Assembly (NCBI GenBank): GCA_002011835.1
Contig: MTPE01000351.1
Span: 1-8,437, forward strand
Direction of reading: 5' to 3'
DNA from: Desulfarculaceae bacterium JdFR-95
Lineage (GTDB): Bacteria; Desulfobacterota; Desulfarculia; Desulfarculales; Desulfarculaceae
Length of the DNA: 8,437 nt
In this document: piece by piece, positions 8,430 through 8,437 of the stretch
Numbering within the stretch: position 1 is the first letter of the stretch
Layout: every line of letters starts with the position of its first letter
Program-made: the position numbers and the translations under genes
Notes under the pieces: model-generated
Seen by the model: only the letters and a program-made list of their open reading frames with translations
Databases searched by the model: none
What the model was told of the DNA's origin: nothing

Positions 8430-8437
8430 GCCCTTCC

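Overview
The window is very GC-rich bacterial DNA with dense genes and GC-rich third codon positions. Two sigma-54 activators, one with a Cys-rich PAS domain, plus a Cache-HAMP-SpoIIE phosphatase and a bacterial endonuclease Q homologue, suggest a free-living, probably anaerobic proteobacterium of the Desulfobacterota (old Deltaproteobacteria) type. That placement is inferred from gene style and composition; no marker gene is present. I see no tRNA, rRNA, CRISPR array, insertion sequence or phage gene.

Layout. (1) 1-937, minus: an endonuclease Q-type PHP nuclease cut by the left edge. (2) 1016-2652, plus: a small four-cysteine protein whose stop overlaps (GTGA) the start of an orphan NtrC-type response regulator (REC, AAA+, Fis HTH). 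(3) 2660-3796, minus: a YbiR-like SLC13/ArsB-NhaD permease, convergent with the regulator and only 7 bp away. (4) 3797-4148: a 352-bp non-coding stretch holding a hairpin and a sigma-70-like promoter. (5) 4149-5519, plus: a second sigma-54 activator with a PAS domain carrying five cysteines. (6) 5654-5866, plus: a dodecin flavin-binding protein behind two inverted repeats. (7) 5867-6171: a 305-bp spacer with a perfect 10-bp stem-loop. (8) 6172-7881, plus: a membrane-anchored Cache-HAMP-PP2C (SpoIIE) phosphatase with a slightly altered catalytic motif. (9) 7905-7940: a perfect 36-bp palindrome, probably a terminator. (10) 7958-8311, minus: an unknown 117-residue Gly/Ala/Leu/Gln-rich protein with no aromatic residue, no His and no Cys, with its own Shine-Dalgarno and promoter.

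How they might work together. Regulation dominates: two enhancer-binding activators (one phospho-controlled, one probably redox- or metal-sensing) and one receptor phosphatase. No histidine kinase, anti-sigma factor, STAS antagonist or convincing sigma-54 promoter lies in the window, so partners and targets must be elsewhere. The run PAS activator, dodecin, receptor phosphatase reads in one direction and could form a redox/flavin stress neighbourhood, but the long spacers with structured DNA argue for separate promoters. The least explained items are the Cys-rich PAS module, the Cys-rich protein coupled to the response regulator, and the aromatic-free protein at the right end.
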